A stretch of DNA of 23,992 nt from RGIG7332 sp045580305. Its GTDB lineage: Bacteria; Bacillota; Clostridia; Oscillospirales; JAAYXM01. This document shows, piece by piece, positions 16,205 through 23,956 of the stretch. The notes beneath the pieces were generated by a model. It saw nothing but the letters and a program-made list of their open reading frames with translations, made no database searches and had not been told where the DNA came from. The stretch covers positions 1 to 23,992 of the forward strand of contig JAZNNQ010000037.1 of NCBI GenBank assembly GCA_045580305.1, given 5' to 3'. The number at the start of each line of letters is the position of its first letter. Position 1 is the first letter of the stretch. The translations under genes were made by a program, and so were the position numbers.

Positions 16205-16238
16205 AAACGGTATGGGCATTTGTCCCGTGCCGTTTTTT
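16205..16238 (+). terminator. rpmE: Intrinsic terminator of rpmE
   Basis: AAACGGTATGGG (16205-16216) pairs with CCCGTGCCGTTT (16224-16235) with two G-U pairs around a seven-base loop, followed by TTT (six T in all, 16233-16238). Confidence 0.88.
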
Positions 16239-16266
16239 ACTTTATCAGAAAGTTTTGGTGATTATA

Positions 16267-17277
16267 ATGCGAAAGGTCAGACTCGGAAGAACCGAGCTTA
16301 TGGTTTCTAAAACATCATTCGGAGCGCTTCCTATCCAAAGAGTTTCTTTTGATGAGGCGTCCCGTCTGTTAAATCACGCCTATGAAAACGGCATTAACTT
16401 CTTCGATACTGCAAATGCATACAGCGACAGCGAAGAAAAAATAGGCTATGGTTTATCTCATGTGCGCGACAAGATCGTTATTGCTACTAAAAGTTATATA
16501 GATGGCGGTGTGGAAGCGGTCAGCAAAAACCTTGATGATAGCTTGCGCCGTATGAAAACCGATTATATCGATATTTACCAGCTTCACAACCCGGCAAAGC
16601 TTCCCAATGACGATATATATGAGTTTTTACTCAAAGCCAAAGAGGCGGGAAAAATCCGCCATATCGGCATAACAAATCATCGTCCGAGTGTTGCGATTGA
16701 GGCGGTAAAATCCGGCCTTTTTGAAACTCTGCAGTTTCCCTTCTGCATCCTTTCCGGTGAAAAGGAGCGGGAAATTGTTGAGCTTTGTGAAAAAGAGGAT
16801 GTGGGTTTTCTTGCAATGAAGGCTATGTCCGGTGGACTTATCACAAATACAAGGGCCGCCTTTGCATTTATAAATTCTTTTTCAAATGTCGTGCCGCTTT
16901 ACGGCGTTCAGCGTATGGAGGAGCTTAATGAATGGCTTTCCTATGAGGAAAATCCCCCTGAGATGGACGATGAGATAATCGCAGGTATAGAGAAGCAAAG
17001 GGAAGAGCTGGGTGCTGATTTCTGCCGCGGCTGTGCATATTGTATGCCGTGCCCGCAGGGCATTGAAATCTGGAACTCCGCGCGAATTTCACTGCTTATC
17101 GGTCGTGCACCATACCAAGATTTTATGACCGATGAATGGCGCGCAAAAATGAACCTTATAGAAAACTGCACAAACTGCAGAAAATGTGCAAGTCAATGCC
17201 CGTTTGGCCTTGATACCCCCGCGCTTTTGAAAAGAGAGCTTGAGCGCTATAACGAGCTTTATAAAAAACTGAGGTGA
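16267..17277 (+). CDS. Aldo/keto reductase with C-terminal 2x[4Fe-4S] ferredoxin-like domain
   Basis: A 336-residue protein. Residues 1-245 are an aldo/keto reductase barrel with the catalytic tetrad Asp47, Tyr52, Lys75 and His107. The tail has two cysteine sets: Cys253, 256, 259, 262 (CRGCAYCMPC) and Cys301, 304, 307, 311 (CTNCRKCASQC). These suggest two iron-sulfur clusters that could link NAD(P)H chemistry to ferredoxin-type carriers. Such fusions are common in anaerobes, but their substrates are mostly unknown. An extended reading from 16195 would run through the rpmE terminator; the ATG at 16267, after a weak GGTGATT, gives the family beginning MRKVRLGRTELMVSK. No promoter is visible between the terminator and the start, so expression may depend on read-through. 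The ung ribosome site overlaps its last codons, so the two are translated as an operon. Confidence 0.93.
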   Translation: MRKVRLGRTELMVSKTSFGALPIQRVSFDEASRLLNHAYENGINFFDTANAYSDSEEKIGYGLSHVRDKIVIATKSYIDGGVEAVSKNLDDSLRRMKTDYIDIYQLHNPAKLPNDDIYEFLLKAKEAGKIRHIGITNHRPSVAIEAVKSGLFETLQFPFCILSGEKEREIVELCEKEDVGFLAMKAMSGGLITNTRAAFAFINSFSNVVPLYGVQRMEELNEWLSYEENPPEMDDEIIAGIEKQREELGADFCRGCAYCMPCPQGIEIWNSARISLLIGRAPYQDFMTDEWRAKMNLIENCTNCRKCASQCPFGLDTPALLKRELERYNELYKKLR

Positions 17278-17282
17278 ACATC

Positions 17283-17957
17283 ATGACCTTTGGTAACGAT
17301 TGGGATAAGCTTTTAGCGGAAGAATTCAATAAGGACTATTATAGGAAACTTCGTGAATTCTTGGCAACTGAGTACCAAAACGGCAAAGTTTATCCGGAAA
17401 AGGAAGATATATTTACCGCCCTTAAGCTGACAAGCTATGAGGACACAAAAGTTGTTATTTTGGGACAAGACCCCTACCACGGTGAAGGACAAGCCCACGG
17501 CCTTGCTTTTTCGGTAAAGCCCGGTGTCGCACCGCCGCCGTCACTTATAAATATCTTCAAAGAACTGAAAAACGATGTCGGCTGTGAAATACCCAACAAC
17601 GGATACCTTGTCCATTGGGCAAAACAGGGCGTACTGCTTTTGAACACGGCGCTCACCGTGCGCGAGGGTGAACCTAATTCTCATAAGGGTAAGGGTTGGG
17701 AAAAATTCACCGATGAGATTATTTCCGTTTTAAATAACAGAGAAAAATCGATTATATTTGTGCTGTGGGGCAAAAACGCCCTGCCAAAAGAAGAACTTGT
17801 CAGCAATATGCGGCATATGGTTCTGCGTGCACCGCACCCAAGTCCATTATCTGCAAGTCGCGGTTTTTTCGGCTGCAAGCATTTTTCTAAAATAAATGCT
17901 CTTCTAAGGGCAAATGGGGAAAAGCCGATAGACTGGCAAATCCCGGATATAGAATAG
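17283..17957 (+). CDS. ung: Uracil-DNA glycosylase, family 1
   Basis: A 224-residue family 1 enzyme that removes uracil from DNA in base excision repair. The catalytic water-activating loop GQDPYH (61-66) has Asp63, and the C-terminal loop HPSPLSA (185-191) has the catalytic His185. The proline-rich PPPSLIN loop and LLLNTALTV with Asn121 in the uracil pocket are also present. An earlier GTG (17274) lies within the ribosome site GAGGTGA (17271-17277), so the ATG at 17283, five bases after it, is taken as the start. It is co-transcribed with the aldo/keto reductase upstream and the ABC-F gene 14 bases downstream; no functional link among the three is obvious. Confidence 0.97.
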   Translation: MTFGNDWDKLLAEEFNKDYYRKLREFLATEYQNGKVYPEKEDIFTALKLTSYEDTKVVILGQDPYHGEGQAHGLAFSVKPGVAPPPSLINIFKELKNDVGCEIPNNGYLVHWAKQGVLLLNTALTVREGEPNSHKGKGWEKFTDEIISVLNNREKSIIFVLWGKNALPKEELVSNMRHMVLRAPHPSPLSASRGFFGCKHFSKINALLRANGEKPIDWQIPDIE

Positions 17958-17971
17958 TTTGAGGAGAAATT

Positions 17972-19564
17972 ATGATTACAGTTTCTGATTTAAGTTTGAA
18001 TTTTGACGGAACAGATTTATTTAAGGATGTTGACCTTAAATTTACACCCGGTAACTGCTACGGTGTAATCGGTGCAAACGGCGCTGGTAAGTCCACATTT
18101 TTAAAGATATTATCCGGTGTGCTGGAGCCTACAAGCGGCGCGGTCATTATTCCGGAGGAAATGCGTATGTCGGTGCTCAAGCAGGACCACTTCGCATTTG
18201 ATGAGTACTCGGTTTTAGATACAATTATTATGGGAAACCGTACTCTTTACGACATAATGAAAGAAAAAGACGCACTTTATGAGAAACCGGATTTTAACGA
18301 TGAGGATGGAATTCGCGTGTCAGAGCTTGAGGCGCAATTTGCAGAACTCAACGGCTGGGAGGCGGAAAGCGACGCGTCTCGCCTTGTGCAGGGCCTGGGA
18401 CTTTCTGAGTCTATTTTATACGACAGTATGGCAAGCCTCACCGGTAACGAAAAGGTGAAAATTCTCCTTGCTCAGGCACTTTTTGGAGAGCCGGAGATAA
18501 TACTTCTTGACGAGCCTACAAACCATCTTGATGTTATGGCTGTAAATTGGCTCGAGGATTTCCTTATGGAATATGCGGGTACGGTTATCGTGGTTTCTCA
18601 CGACCGTCACTTTTTAAATACCGTGTGTACTCATATTGTGGATATTGACTACAACAAAATTAAGATGTATGTCGGTAACTACGAATTCTGGTATGACTCC
18701 AGCCAGCTTATTCAGCGAATGATTAAACAGCAGAACAAGAAAGCAGAGGAAAAAATCCGTGAGCTCGAGGAATTTATCCGTCGCTTCTCGGCAAATAAGT
18801 CAAAATCCCGCCAGGCTACTTCCAGAAGAAAATTACTTGATAAAATGACCATTGAGGAGCTTCCCGCCTCCAGCAGAAGGTACCCCTTCGTGGGCTTTGA
18901 AATGGATAGGGAAGCGGGCAAAGACCTTCTTACTGTTGATGAAATATGTTATTCCGAAGAGGGTGAGACCCTTTTAAACAAGGTTTCATTCCGATTAAAT
19001 CGCGGCGATAAAATCGCTATCTTATCGGAAAACGAGCGCGCAGTAACCGCGCTTTTCAAGATTTTAGAGGGCGAGATAGAGGCAACCTCGGGAAGCTATA
19101 AGTGGGGTATAAGCACATCTCAGTCCTATTTTCCCAAGGATAACGGCGCTTTCTTTGATGATTGCGACCTTTCCATCATAGACTGGATGCGCCAGTATTC
19201 AAAGGACCAGACCGAAACTTACCTTCGTGGATTTTTGGGTAGAATGCTGTTCTCCGGTGACGAGGTATTCAAGCCGGTAAAGGTACTCTCCGGTGGTGAG
19301 CGTGTAAGATGTATGCTCTCCCGAATGATGATGTTCGGTGCGAACATAATTGTTCTTGACCAGCCAACAAACCACCTTGATCTTGAGTCCATAACCGCGG
19401 TTAACAACGGTCTTTGCGATTTTAAGGGCAATGTAATTTTTGCCTCCCACGACCACGAATTTATAAACACCGTGGCAAACAGAATCATCGAAATTACCGA
19501 CGATGGCGTTATAGATCGCACCTGCACCTATGACGAGTACATCGAATGGAAACAAAATCGCTAA
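17972..19564 (+). CDS. ykpA: ABC-F family ATPase, YkpA/YbiT type, with a degenerate second ATPase domain
   Basis: A 530-residue protein with two ABC domains and no membrane helices, closely like B. subtilis YkpA. ABC-F proteins bind the ribosomal E site and adjust the peptidyl transferase centre; some protect against antibiotics, others are housekeeping. NBD1 has Walker A GANGAGKS (34-41) and Walker B LLDEPTNHLD (Asp180, Glu181), but its signature reads LTGNE (156-160) instead of LSGGE. The charged linker spans about 245-300. NBD2 has no P-loop: residues 351-362 read LSENERAVTALF, with no GK[ST]. Its Walker B is VLDQPTNHLD, with Gln464 in place of the catalytic Glu. Its own signature LSGGERVRC is intact. 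NBD2 should therefore not hydrolyse ATP at its own catalytic residue. The ribosome site GAGGAG is at 17961-17966. It is the last gene of the aldo/keto reductase-ung cluster. Confidence 0.95.
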   Translation: MITVSDLSLNFDGTDLFKDVDLKFTPGNCYGVIGANGAGKSTFLKILSGVLEPTSGAVIIPEEMRMSVLKQDHFAFDEYSVLDTIIMGNRTLYDIMKEKDALYEKPDFNDEDGIRVSELEAQFAELNGWEAESDASRLVQGLGLSESILYDSMASLTGNEKVKILLAQALFGEPEIILLDEPTNHLDVMAVNWLEDFLMEYAGTVIVVSHDRHFLNTVCTHIVDIDYNKIKMYVGNYEFWYDSSQLIQRMIKQQNKKAEEKIRELEEFIRRFSANKSKSRQATSRRKLLDKMTIEELPASSRRYPFVGFEMDREAGKDLLTVDEICYSEEGETLLNKVSFRLNRGDKIAILSENERAVTALFKILEGEIEATSGSYKWGISTSQSYFPKDNGAFFDDCDLSIIDWMRQYSKDQTETYLRGFLGRMLFSGDEVFKPVKVLSGGERVRCMLSRMMMFGANIIVLDQPTNHLDLESITAVNNGLCDFKGNVIFASHDHEFINTVANRIIEITDDGVIDRTCTYDEYIEWKQNR

Positions 19565-19580
19565 AAAACATAGAGAAATA

Positions 19581-19607
19581 AAGGGATATTGGTATACAAT
19601 ATCCCTT
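19581..19607 (+). terminator. Hairpin after the ABC-F gene, overlapping the hydrogenase promoter
   Basis: AAGGGATATTG (19581-19591) pairs perfectly with CAATATCCCTT (19597-19607) around a five-base loop. The T-tract after it is poor (GACTATTTAT), so termination may be partial. The last two bases of the stem are the first two of the -35 box TTGACT. Confidence 0.6.
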
Positions 19608-19634
19608 GACTATTTATAGCATATAGTGTAAAAT
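19606..19634 (+). promoter_or_regulatory. Promoter of the hydrogenase operon
   Basis: TTGACT (19606-19611), a 17-base spacer and TAAAAT (19629-19634), about 58 bases before the first start codon. Hexamers and spacing are the same as in the LysR promoter at 1203-1231. No clear redox-regulator (Rex-like) dyad was found between it and the gene. Confidence 0.7.
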
Positions 19635-19691
19635 ACTGTTGTGATTTTTTTAACAAGAAATAAACCATTTAAAATCTGGAAGGAGAAAGAT

Positions 19692-20168
19692 ATGGCTACA
19701 ATCGATTTAAACATTGTGGACGATATTATTCGCGAGCATAAAAACAGCAAACAGAATATTATCGCTATACTTCAGGATGTACAGAAGGTATTTCGCTATC
19801 TGCCGGAGGAGGCTTTAAACCACATCTCCGTTAAGCTTGATATGACACCGGCTAAAATCTACAGCATAGCAACCTTCTATGAGAATTTCTCATTGAAGCC
19901 CAAGGGAAAATATATTATTCGTATTTGCGATGGTACTGCATGCCATGTAAAGCATTCAATTCCGATTTTAAATGCACTTAAAAATAAACTTGCATTAGGC
20001 GACGGTAAGCACACTTCAGACGATATGCTGTTCACTCTTGAAACCGTATCTTGTCTTGGCGCCTGCGGCTTGGCACCGGTAATGATGGTCAACGACACCG
20101 TTCATTCAAAGGTCACGCCCGAATATGCAGAGCAGCTTATAGACCGGATTCGTGCTGAAGAAGCTTAA
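19692..20168 (+). CDS. hydC: NuoE-like [2Fe-2S] subunit of the NAD-linked hydrogenase
   Basis: A 158-residue thioredoxin-like ferredoxin of the NuoE/HydC/HndA family. A helical N-terminal part (about 1-70) precedes the cluster domain, where Cys79 and Cys84 (CDGTAC) and Cys121 and Cys125 (CLGAC) bind one [2Fe-2S] cluster. It passes electrons between the flavin subunit and the catalytic subunit of the soluble hydrogenase. An upstream start at 19641 lacks a ribosome site; the ATG at 19692 after AAGGAGA (19680-19686) begins MATIDLNIVDDIIREHK, as in homologues. It is the first gene of the operon, 19 bases ahead of the NuoF-like gene. Confidence 0.95.
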   Translation: MATIDLNIVDDIIREHKNSKQNIIAILQDVQKVFRYLPEEALNHISVKLDMTPAKIYSIATFYENFSLKPKGKYIIRICDGTACHVKHSIPILNALKNKLALGDGKHTSDDMLFTLETVSCLGACGLAPVMMVNDTVHSKVTPEYAEQLIDRIRAEEA

Positions 20169-20187
20169 TTGGAAAGGGCCTGATGAT

Positions 20188-22062
20188 ATGAAAATTACAT
20201 CTACTAAGAACTTAAGAAATCTTAAAACCCAGTACAGTGAAGCTCTCGATTCACTGGAAATGCGCGTGCTCGTTTGCGGCGGTACAGGCTGTGTAGCGGG
20301 CGGCTCGGTTAAAATTTATGAGAAGATCCGTGACCTGGCTGAAAAGGCAGGCGTTAAGGTTTGTGTATCAATTGATATTCACGAGTGCGGCGGCGTAGGC
20401 GTTCACAAAAGTGCCTGCCACGGCTTCTGCGAAAACGGACCTATTGTAATCATAAAGCCGCAGGACTGGCTTTATACCAAGGTTACTCTGGACGATTGCG
20501 AGGATATCGTTAACGAGACGATTATCGGCAAGCGCCCGGTAGAGCGTCTTTTCTATACAAACGCTAACGGCACTTATGACAAGTATCACAACATTCCCTT
20601 CTACGAGAAGCAGAAGAGAATTTCACTCGGCAACTGCGGTGAAGCGGATGTTAATTCCCTTGCCGAGTATATTGCAAGAGACGGTTACATAGCGCTTGCT
20701 AAGGCTCTCGATGAGTTAAGCGGCGACGAGATATGCAAAATCGTTACAGATGCTGAACTCAGAGGTCGCGGTGGCGGCGGATACCCTGCAGGCCGTAAAT
20801 GGACTCAGGTTAAGCGTCAGCCCAACTTCCCCAAGTACATCGTATGTAACGGTGACGAGGGTGACCCGGGCGCATTTATGGATCGTTCTCTTCTTGAGGG
20901 CGACCCCCATCGTATTATCGAGGGTATGCTTATCGCAGGTATTGCGGTAGATGCAGAGTTTGGTTATGTTTATGTTCGTGCTGAATACCCGCTCGCTGTT
21001 GAGCGCTTAAAGCGCGCAATTGAAGAGGCGCGCGAGGCCGGTATTTTAGGCGATGATGTTTTAGGTAGCGGTAAGAAGTTTGACCTTCAGGTCAACCAGG
21101 GTGCCGGTGCGTTCGTCTGCGGTGAGGGCAGTGCTCTTACAGCATCCATTGAGGGTGAGCGCGGTATGCCGCGTGTTAAGCCGCCTCGTACTGTTGAGGC
21201 CGGTCTTTTTGCAAAGCCCACCGTATTAAACAATGTTGAGACCTTTGCAAATGTTCCCAATATTATTCTCCACGGTGCTGATAAGTTCAGAAGCGTAGGT
21301 ACCGAGAAAAGCCCGGGAACCAAGGCATTTGCGGTTACCGGTAATGTTGAAACCACCGGTCTTATTGAGGTTCCTATGGGTACTACCATGCGTGAGATCG
21401 TATATGATATCTGCGGCGGTATCAAGAATGGTAAAAAGTTCAAGGCTGTACAGATCGGCGGCCCCAGCGGCGGCTGTTTACCTGAGCAGTACCTTGATAT
21501 GCCTCTCGACTTTGACTCCCTTGCAAGTGTTGGTGCGATGATCGGCTCCGGCGGTCTTGTTGTTCTTGACGAAGACACTTGTATGGTTGAGATCGCTCGT
21601 TTCTTTATGAACTTTACTCAGAACGAGTCCTGCGGTAAGTGTATTCCTTGCCGTGAGGGTACAAAGCGTATGCTTGAAATCTTAGAGCGTATTGTTGCAG
21701 GCGAGGGTCGCGAAGGCGACATCGAACTTCTTTTAGAGTTAGGTGAAACCATCAGTGTAACAGCGCTTTGCGGTCTTGGCAAGTCCGCTGCAAACCCTGT
21801 GCTCTCGACACTTAAATATTTCCGTGAGGAATATGAGGCGCACATTTTTGATAAGCGTTGTCCGTCAGGTGTATGTAAAGTTCTTGCTCCTATCAGCATT
21901 GATCCGGAAAAGTGCCGCGGCTGTTCCAAGTGTGCTAAGAACTGTCCGGTAAATGCAATTTCAGGCAAGATTAAAGAGCCGTTTGTTATCGATGAGAATG
22001 TTTGTATCAAATGCGGTGCTTGTGTTTCATCTTGCCCGTTCGGCGCGATTATAGGAGGTTAA
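20188..22062 (+). CDS. hydB: NuoF-like flavin/iron-sulfur subunit of the NAD-linked hydrogenase
   Basis: A 624-residue protein of the HydB/HndC/NuoF family. An N-terminal [2Fe-2S] domain has Cys30, Cys35, Cys77 and Cys81. The NADH/FMN-binding core starts with RGRGGGGYPAGRKW (192-205) and continues through CNGDEGDPGAFMDRSLL and the SLBB domain. A [4Fe-4S] site has Cys482, 485, 488 and 528. A C-terminal 2x[4Fe-4S] ferredoxin has Cys576, 579, 582, 586 and Cys606, 609, 612, 616. Together with HydA this arrangement is known from electron-bifurcating hydrogenases (Thermotoga HydABC), where NADH and reduced ferredoxin jointly drive H2 production; NADP-linked relatives exist and cannot be excluded. 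An extended start at 20152 would overlap hydC; the ATG at 20188 follows GGAAAGGG. hydA begins two bases after its stop. Confidence 0.96.
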   Translation: MKITSTKNLRNLKTQYSEALDSLEMRVLVCGGTGCVAGGSVKIYEKIRDLAEKAGVKVCVSIDIHECGGVGVHKSACHGFCENGPIVIIKPQDWLYTKVTLDDCEDIVNETIIGKRPVERLFYTNANGTYDKYHNIPFYEKQKRISLGNCGEADVNSLAEYIARDGYIALAKALDELSGDEICKIVTDAELRGRGGGGYPAGRKWTQVKRQPNFPKYIVCNGDEGDPGAFMDRSLLEGDPHRIIEGMLIAGIAVDAEFGYVYVRAEYPLAVERLKRAIEEAREAGILGDDVLGSGKKFDLQVNQGAGAFVCGEGSALTASIEGERGMPRVKPPRTVEAGLFAKPTVLNNVETFANVPNIILHGADKFRSVGTEKSPGTKAFAVTGNVETTGLIEVPMGTTMREIVYDICGGIKNGKKFKAVQIGGPSGGCLPEQYLDMPLDFDSLASVGAMIGSGGLVVLDEDTCMVEIARFFMNFTQNESCGKCIPCREGTKRMLEILERIVAGEGREGDIELLLELGETISVTALCGLGKSAANPVLSTLKYFREEYEAHIFDKRCPSGVCKVLAPISIDPEKCRGCSKCAKNCPVNAISGKIKEPFVIDENVCIKCGACVSSCPFGAIIGG

Positions 22063-22064
22063 GC

Positions 22065-23756
22065 ATGAAAGGATATGTAATTGTTGACGGTTTAAAAACC
22101 GCCATAAATGATGCGAAAAACTTACTTGAGGTTATCCGTAGTGCGGGTATTGAGTTACCTACCTTCTGCTATCACTCAGAGCTTTCCACATTCGGTGCTT
22201 GCCGTATGTGTATCGTCGAGGATGATCGCGGCCGTATTATGACCTCTTGCTCGACCATTCCTTACGATGGTATGGTGGTTTATACCAATACTCCCAGACT
22301 TCGTAAGTATCGTAGAAATATATTAGAGCTTCTTCTTGCAAATCATGACCGTGATTGTACTACCTGTATCAAGAGCAGCCGTTGTAAGTTGCAAGAGCTT
22401 GCGCTTACCATGGGTGTTCGTGAGGTCAGATTTGATAACAGTCTTGTAAAGAAACCTGTTGACAGATCTTCACCCTCCATCGTTCGTGACCCGAACAAGT
22501 GCATTATGTGCGGTGAGTGTGTTCGTATGTGTGAAGAGGTGCAGGGTGTTGGTGCTATCTGTATTGCAAACCGCGGTGCTTCTATTGAGGTTGTTGCGGC
22601 GTACGGTAAGCCCCTTGCTGAAAGTAACTGTATTAACTGCGGTCAGTGCCGTAGCGTTTGTCCCACCGGTGCGCTGACAATTAAAAACGATAACAGAGCT
22701 GTATGGAACGCTATTAACGATCCTAAGAAGCGTGTAATCGTTCAGATCGCACCTGCTGTTCGTGTAGCTATCGGTGAGGAATTCGGCGAAGCACCCGGTA
22801 CAGAGGTTATGGGCCGTCTTGTTGCAGCGCTTCGCAAGATGGGTGTTGATGAAGTTTACGATACAACTATCGGCGCGGACCTTACCGTTACCGAGGAAAC
22901 CGCTGAATTTATTGAGCGCGTCAGAGAAGGTAAAAAGCTCCCGCTCTTCACTTCCTGTTGCCCGGGTTGGATGGAGTTCGTTAAGACAAAATATCCCGAG
23001 CTTCTCGAGAACACTTCAACCTGTAGATCTCCGATGGAGATGTTCGGTGTTGTAATTAAAGAATACTTCAAGGATGCAGATAAGGAAGAGGGAAGAGAGA
23101 CAGTAAATGTAGCAATTATGCCGTGTACTGCAAAGAAGGCAGAAGCTGCTCTTCCTGAGTTTACTACCGAGGTAGGTCGCGATGTTGACTTCGTGCTCAC
23201 CACCCAGGAACTCTGTATGATGATTAAGGAGTCCGGTATCCAGTTCTCAGAGCTTCCGGAAGAGGCTGCTGATATGCCGTTTGGTCTTGGTTCAGGTGCC
23301 GGCGTAATCTTTGGTGTAACAGGTGGTGTTACCGAGTCTGTTATCCGTCAGGTAAGTAATACTCACTCCAAAGAGGCACTTCGTGATATCGCATTCACTC
23401 CGGTACGCGGTATGAGCGGTATTCGTGAGCTTTCTCTTGAGTTTGAAGGCAAGACTTTACGCGTTGCAATTGTCAACGGTTTAAAGAATGCTGATCTTTT
23501 AATCAAGAAATTAAAGAGTGGTGAGGTTAGCTACGATTTTATTGAGGTTATGGCATGTCCCGGAGGATGTATCGGCGGTGCAGGTCAGCCTCTCCCGCAG
23601 AATGCGGAAATTCGTGAGGCGCGAGCTAAGGGGCTTTACGGTGCAGATAATACTGCCCAGATTAAGCGCTCTGAGGAGAACCCCACTGTTACGACTCTTT
23701 ACAACGGTCTGCTTAAGGATAAGACACACATCCTTCATGTTCCCGGCCGTCACTAA
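22065..23756 (+). CDS. hydA: [FeFe]-hydrogenase catalytic subunit HydA
   Basis: A 563-residue enzyme close in length and plan to Clostridium pasteurianum CpI (574). A plant-type [2Fe-2S] domain has Cys35, 46, 49 and 62. A His-Cys3 [4Fe-4S] site has His94, Cys98, 101 and 107. A two-cluster ferredoxin has Cys146, 149, 152, 156 and Cys189, 192, 195, 199. The H-cluster domain carries TSCCPGW (296-302), MPCTAKKAE (352-360) and MACPGGCIGGAGQP (496-509). The H-cluster ligands are thus Cys299, 354, 498 and 502, with Cys298 as the proton-relay cysteine: a complete active site. It lacks the extra C-terminal iron-sulfur domain of Thermotoga HydA. AGGAGGT (22053-22059) lies just before the ATG. The maturases HydE, HydF and HydG are not in the window. 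Like hydB, the gene is rich in GGT, CGT and GTT codons, as expected for high expression. Confidence 0.97.
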   Translation: MKGYVIVDGLKTAINDAKNLLEVIRSAGIELPTFCYHSELSTFGACRMCIVEDDRGRIMTSCSTIPYDGMVVYTNTPRLRKYRRNILELLLANHDRDCTTCIKSSRCKLQELALTMGVREVRFDNSLVKKPVDRSSPSIVRDPNKCIMCGECVRMCEEVQGVGAICIANRGASIEVVAAYGKPLAESNCINCGQCRSVCPTGALTIKNDNRAVWNAINDPKKRVIVQIAPAVRVAIGEEFGEAPGTEVMGRLVAALRKMGVDEVYDTTIGADLTVTEETAEFIERVREGKKLPLFTSCCPGWMEFVKTKYPELLENTSTCRSPMEMFGVVIKEYFKDADKEEGRETVNVAIMPCTAKKAEAALPEFTTEVGRDVDFVLTTQELCMMIKESGIQFSELPEEAADMPFGLGSGAGVIFGVTGGVTESVIRQVSNTHSKEALRDIAFTPVRGMSGIRELSLEFEGKTLRVAIVNGLKNADLLIKKLKSGEVSYDFIEVMACPGGCIGGAGQPLPQNAEIREARAKGLYGADNTAQIKRSEENPTVTTLYNGLLKDKTHILHVPGRH

Positions 23757-23840
23757 GAATTTAAAAGAGCAGATGCAACGCCACAGCCAGATAAGGAAGC
23801 ATTGGTTTTGATACCATATTTTCCGTAAATAAGTGCATCA

Positions 23841-23876
23841 AAAATTCCGGTAATACGCCAGTATTACCGGAATTTT
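23841..23876. terminator. Terminator of the hydrogenase operon
   Basis: A perfect 16-bp stem, AAAATTCCGGTAATAC (23841-23856) with GTATTACCGGAATTTT (23861-23876), around a GCCA loop. T-runs follow on both strands. It lies 84 bases after the hydA stop; I see no gene in between. Confidence 0.85.
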
Positions 23877-23956
23877 ATTCTTTCTCTTTACAAAAAATCT
23901 TGCTTTCAAAACTGCCTTGCATCCTGAAAAGATGAATTTTGGATGAAGTTCAAGCT

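Noticed and set aside
16195..16266. Extended start of the aldo/keto reductase
   Set aside because: The extension would run straight through the rpmE terminator and adds residues unlike the family.
16240..16268. TATAAT at 16263-16268 as a promoter of the aldo/keto reductase gene
   Set aside because: It overlaps the start codon, so a transcript from it would begin inside the gene; the -35 is also poor.
22002..22064. Extended start of hydA inside hydB
   Set aside because: It overlaps the ferredoxin motif of hydB; AGGAGGT immediately before 22065 marks the true start.
23518..23811. 97-residue frame overlapping the end of hydA
   Set aside because: Mostly an out-of-frame reading of hydA with arginine-rich composition; no ribosome site.
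23757..23840. Possible small RNA or short gene after hydA
   Set aside because: No promoter, ribosome site or conserved-looking fold seen; best read as the 3' untranslated end of the hydrogenase mRNA.
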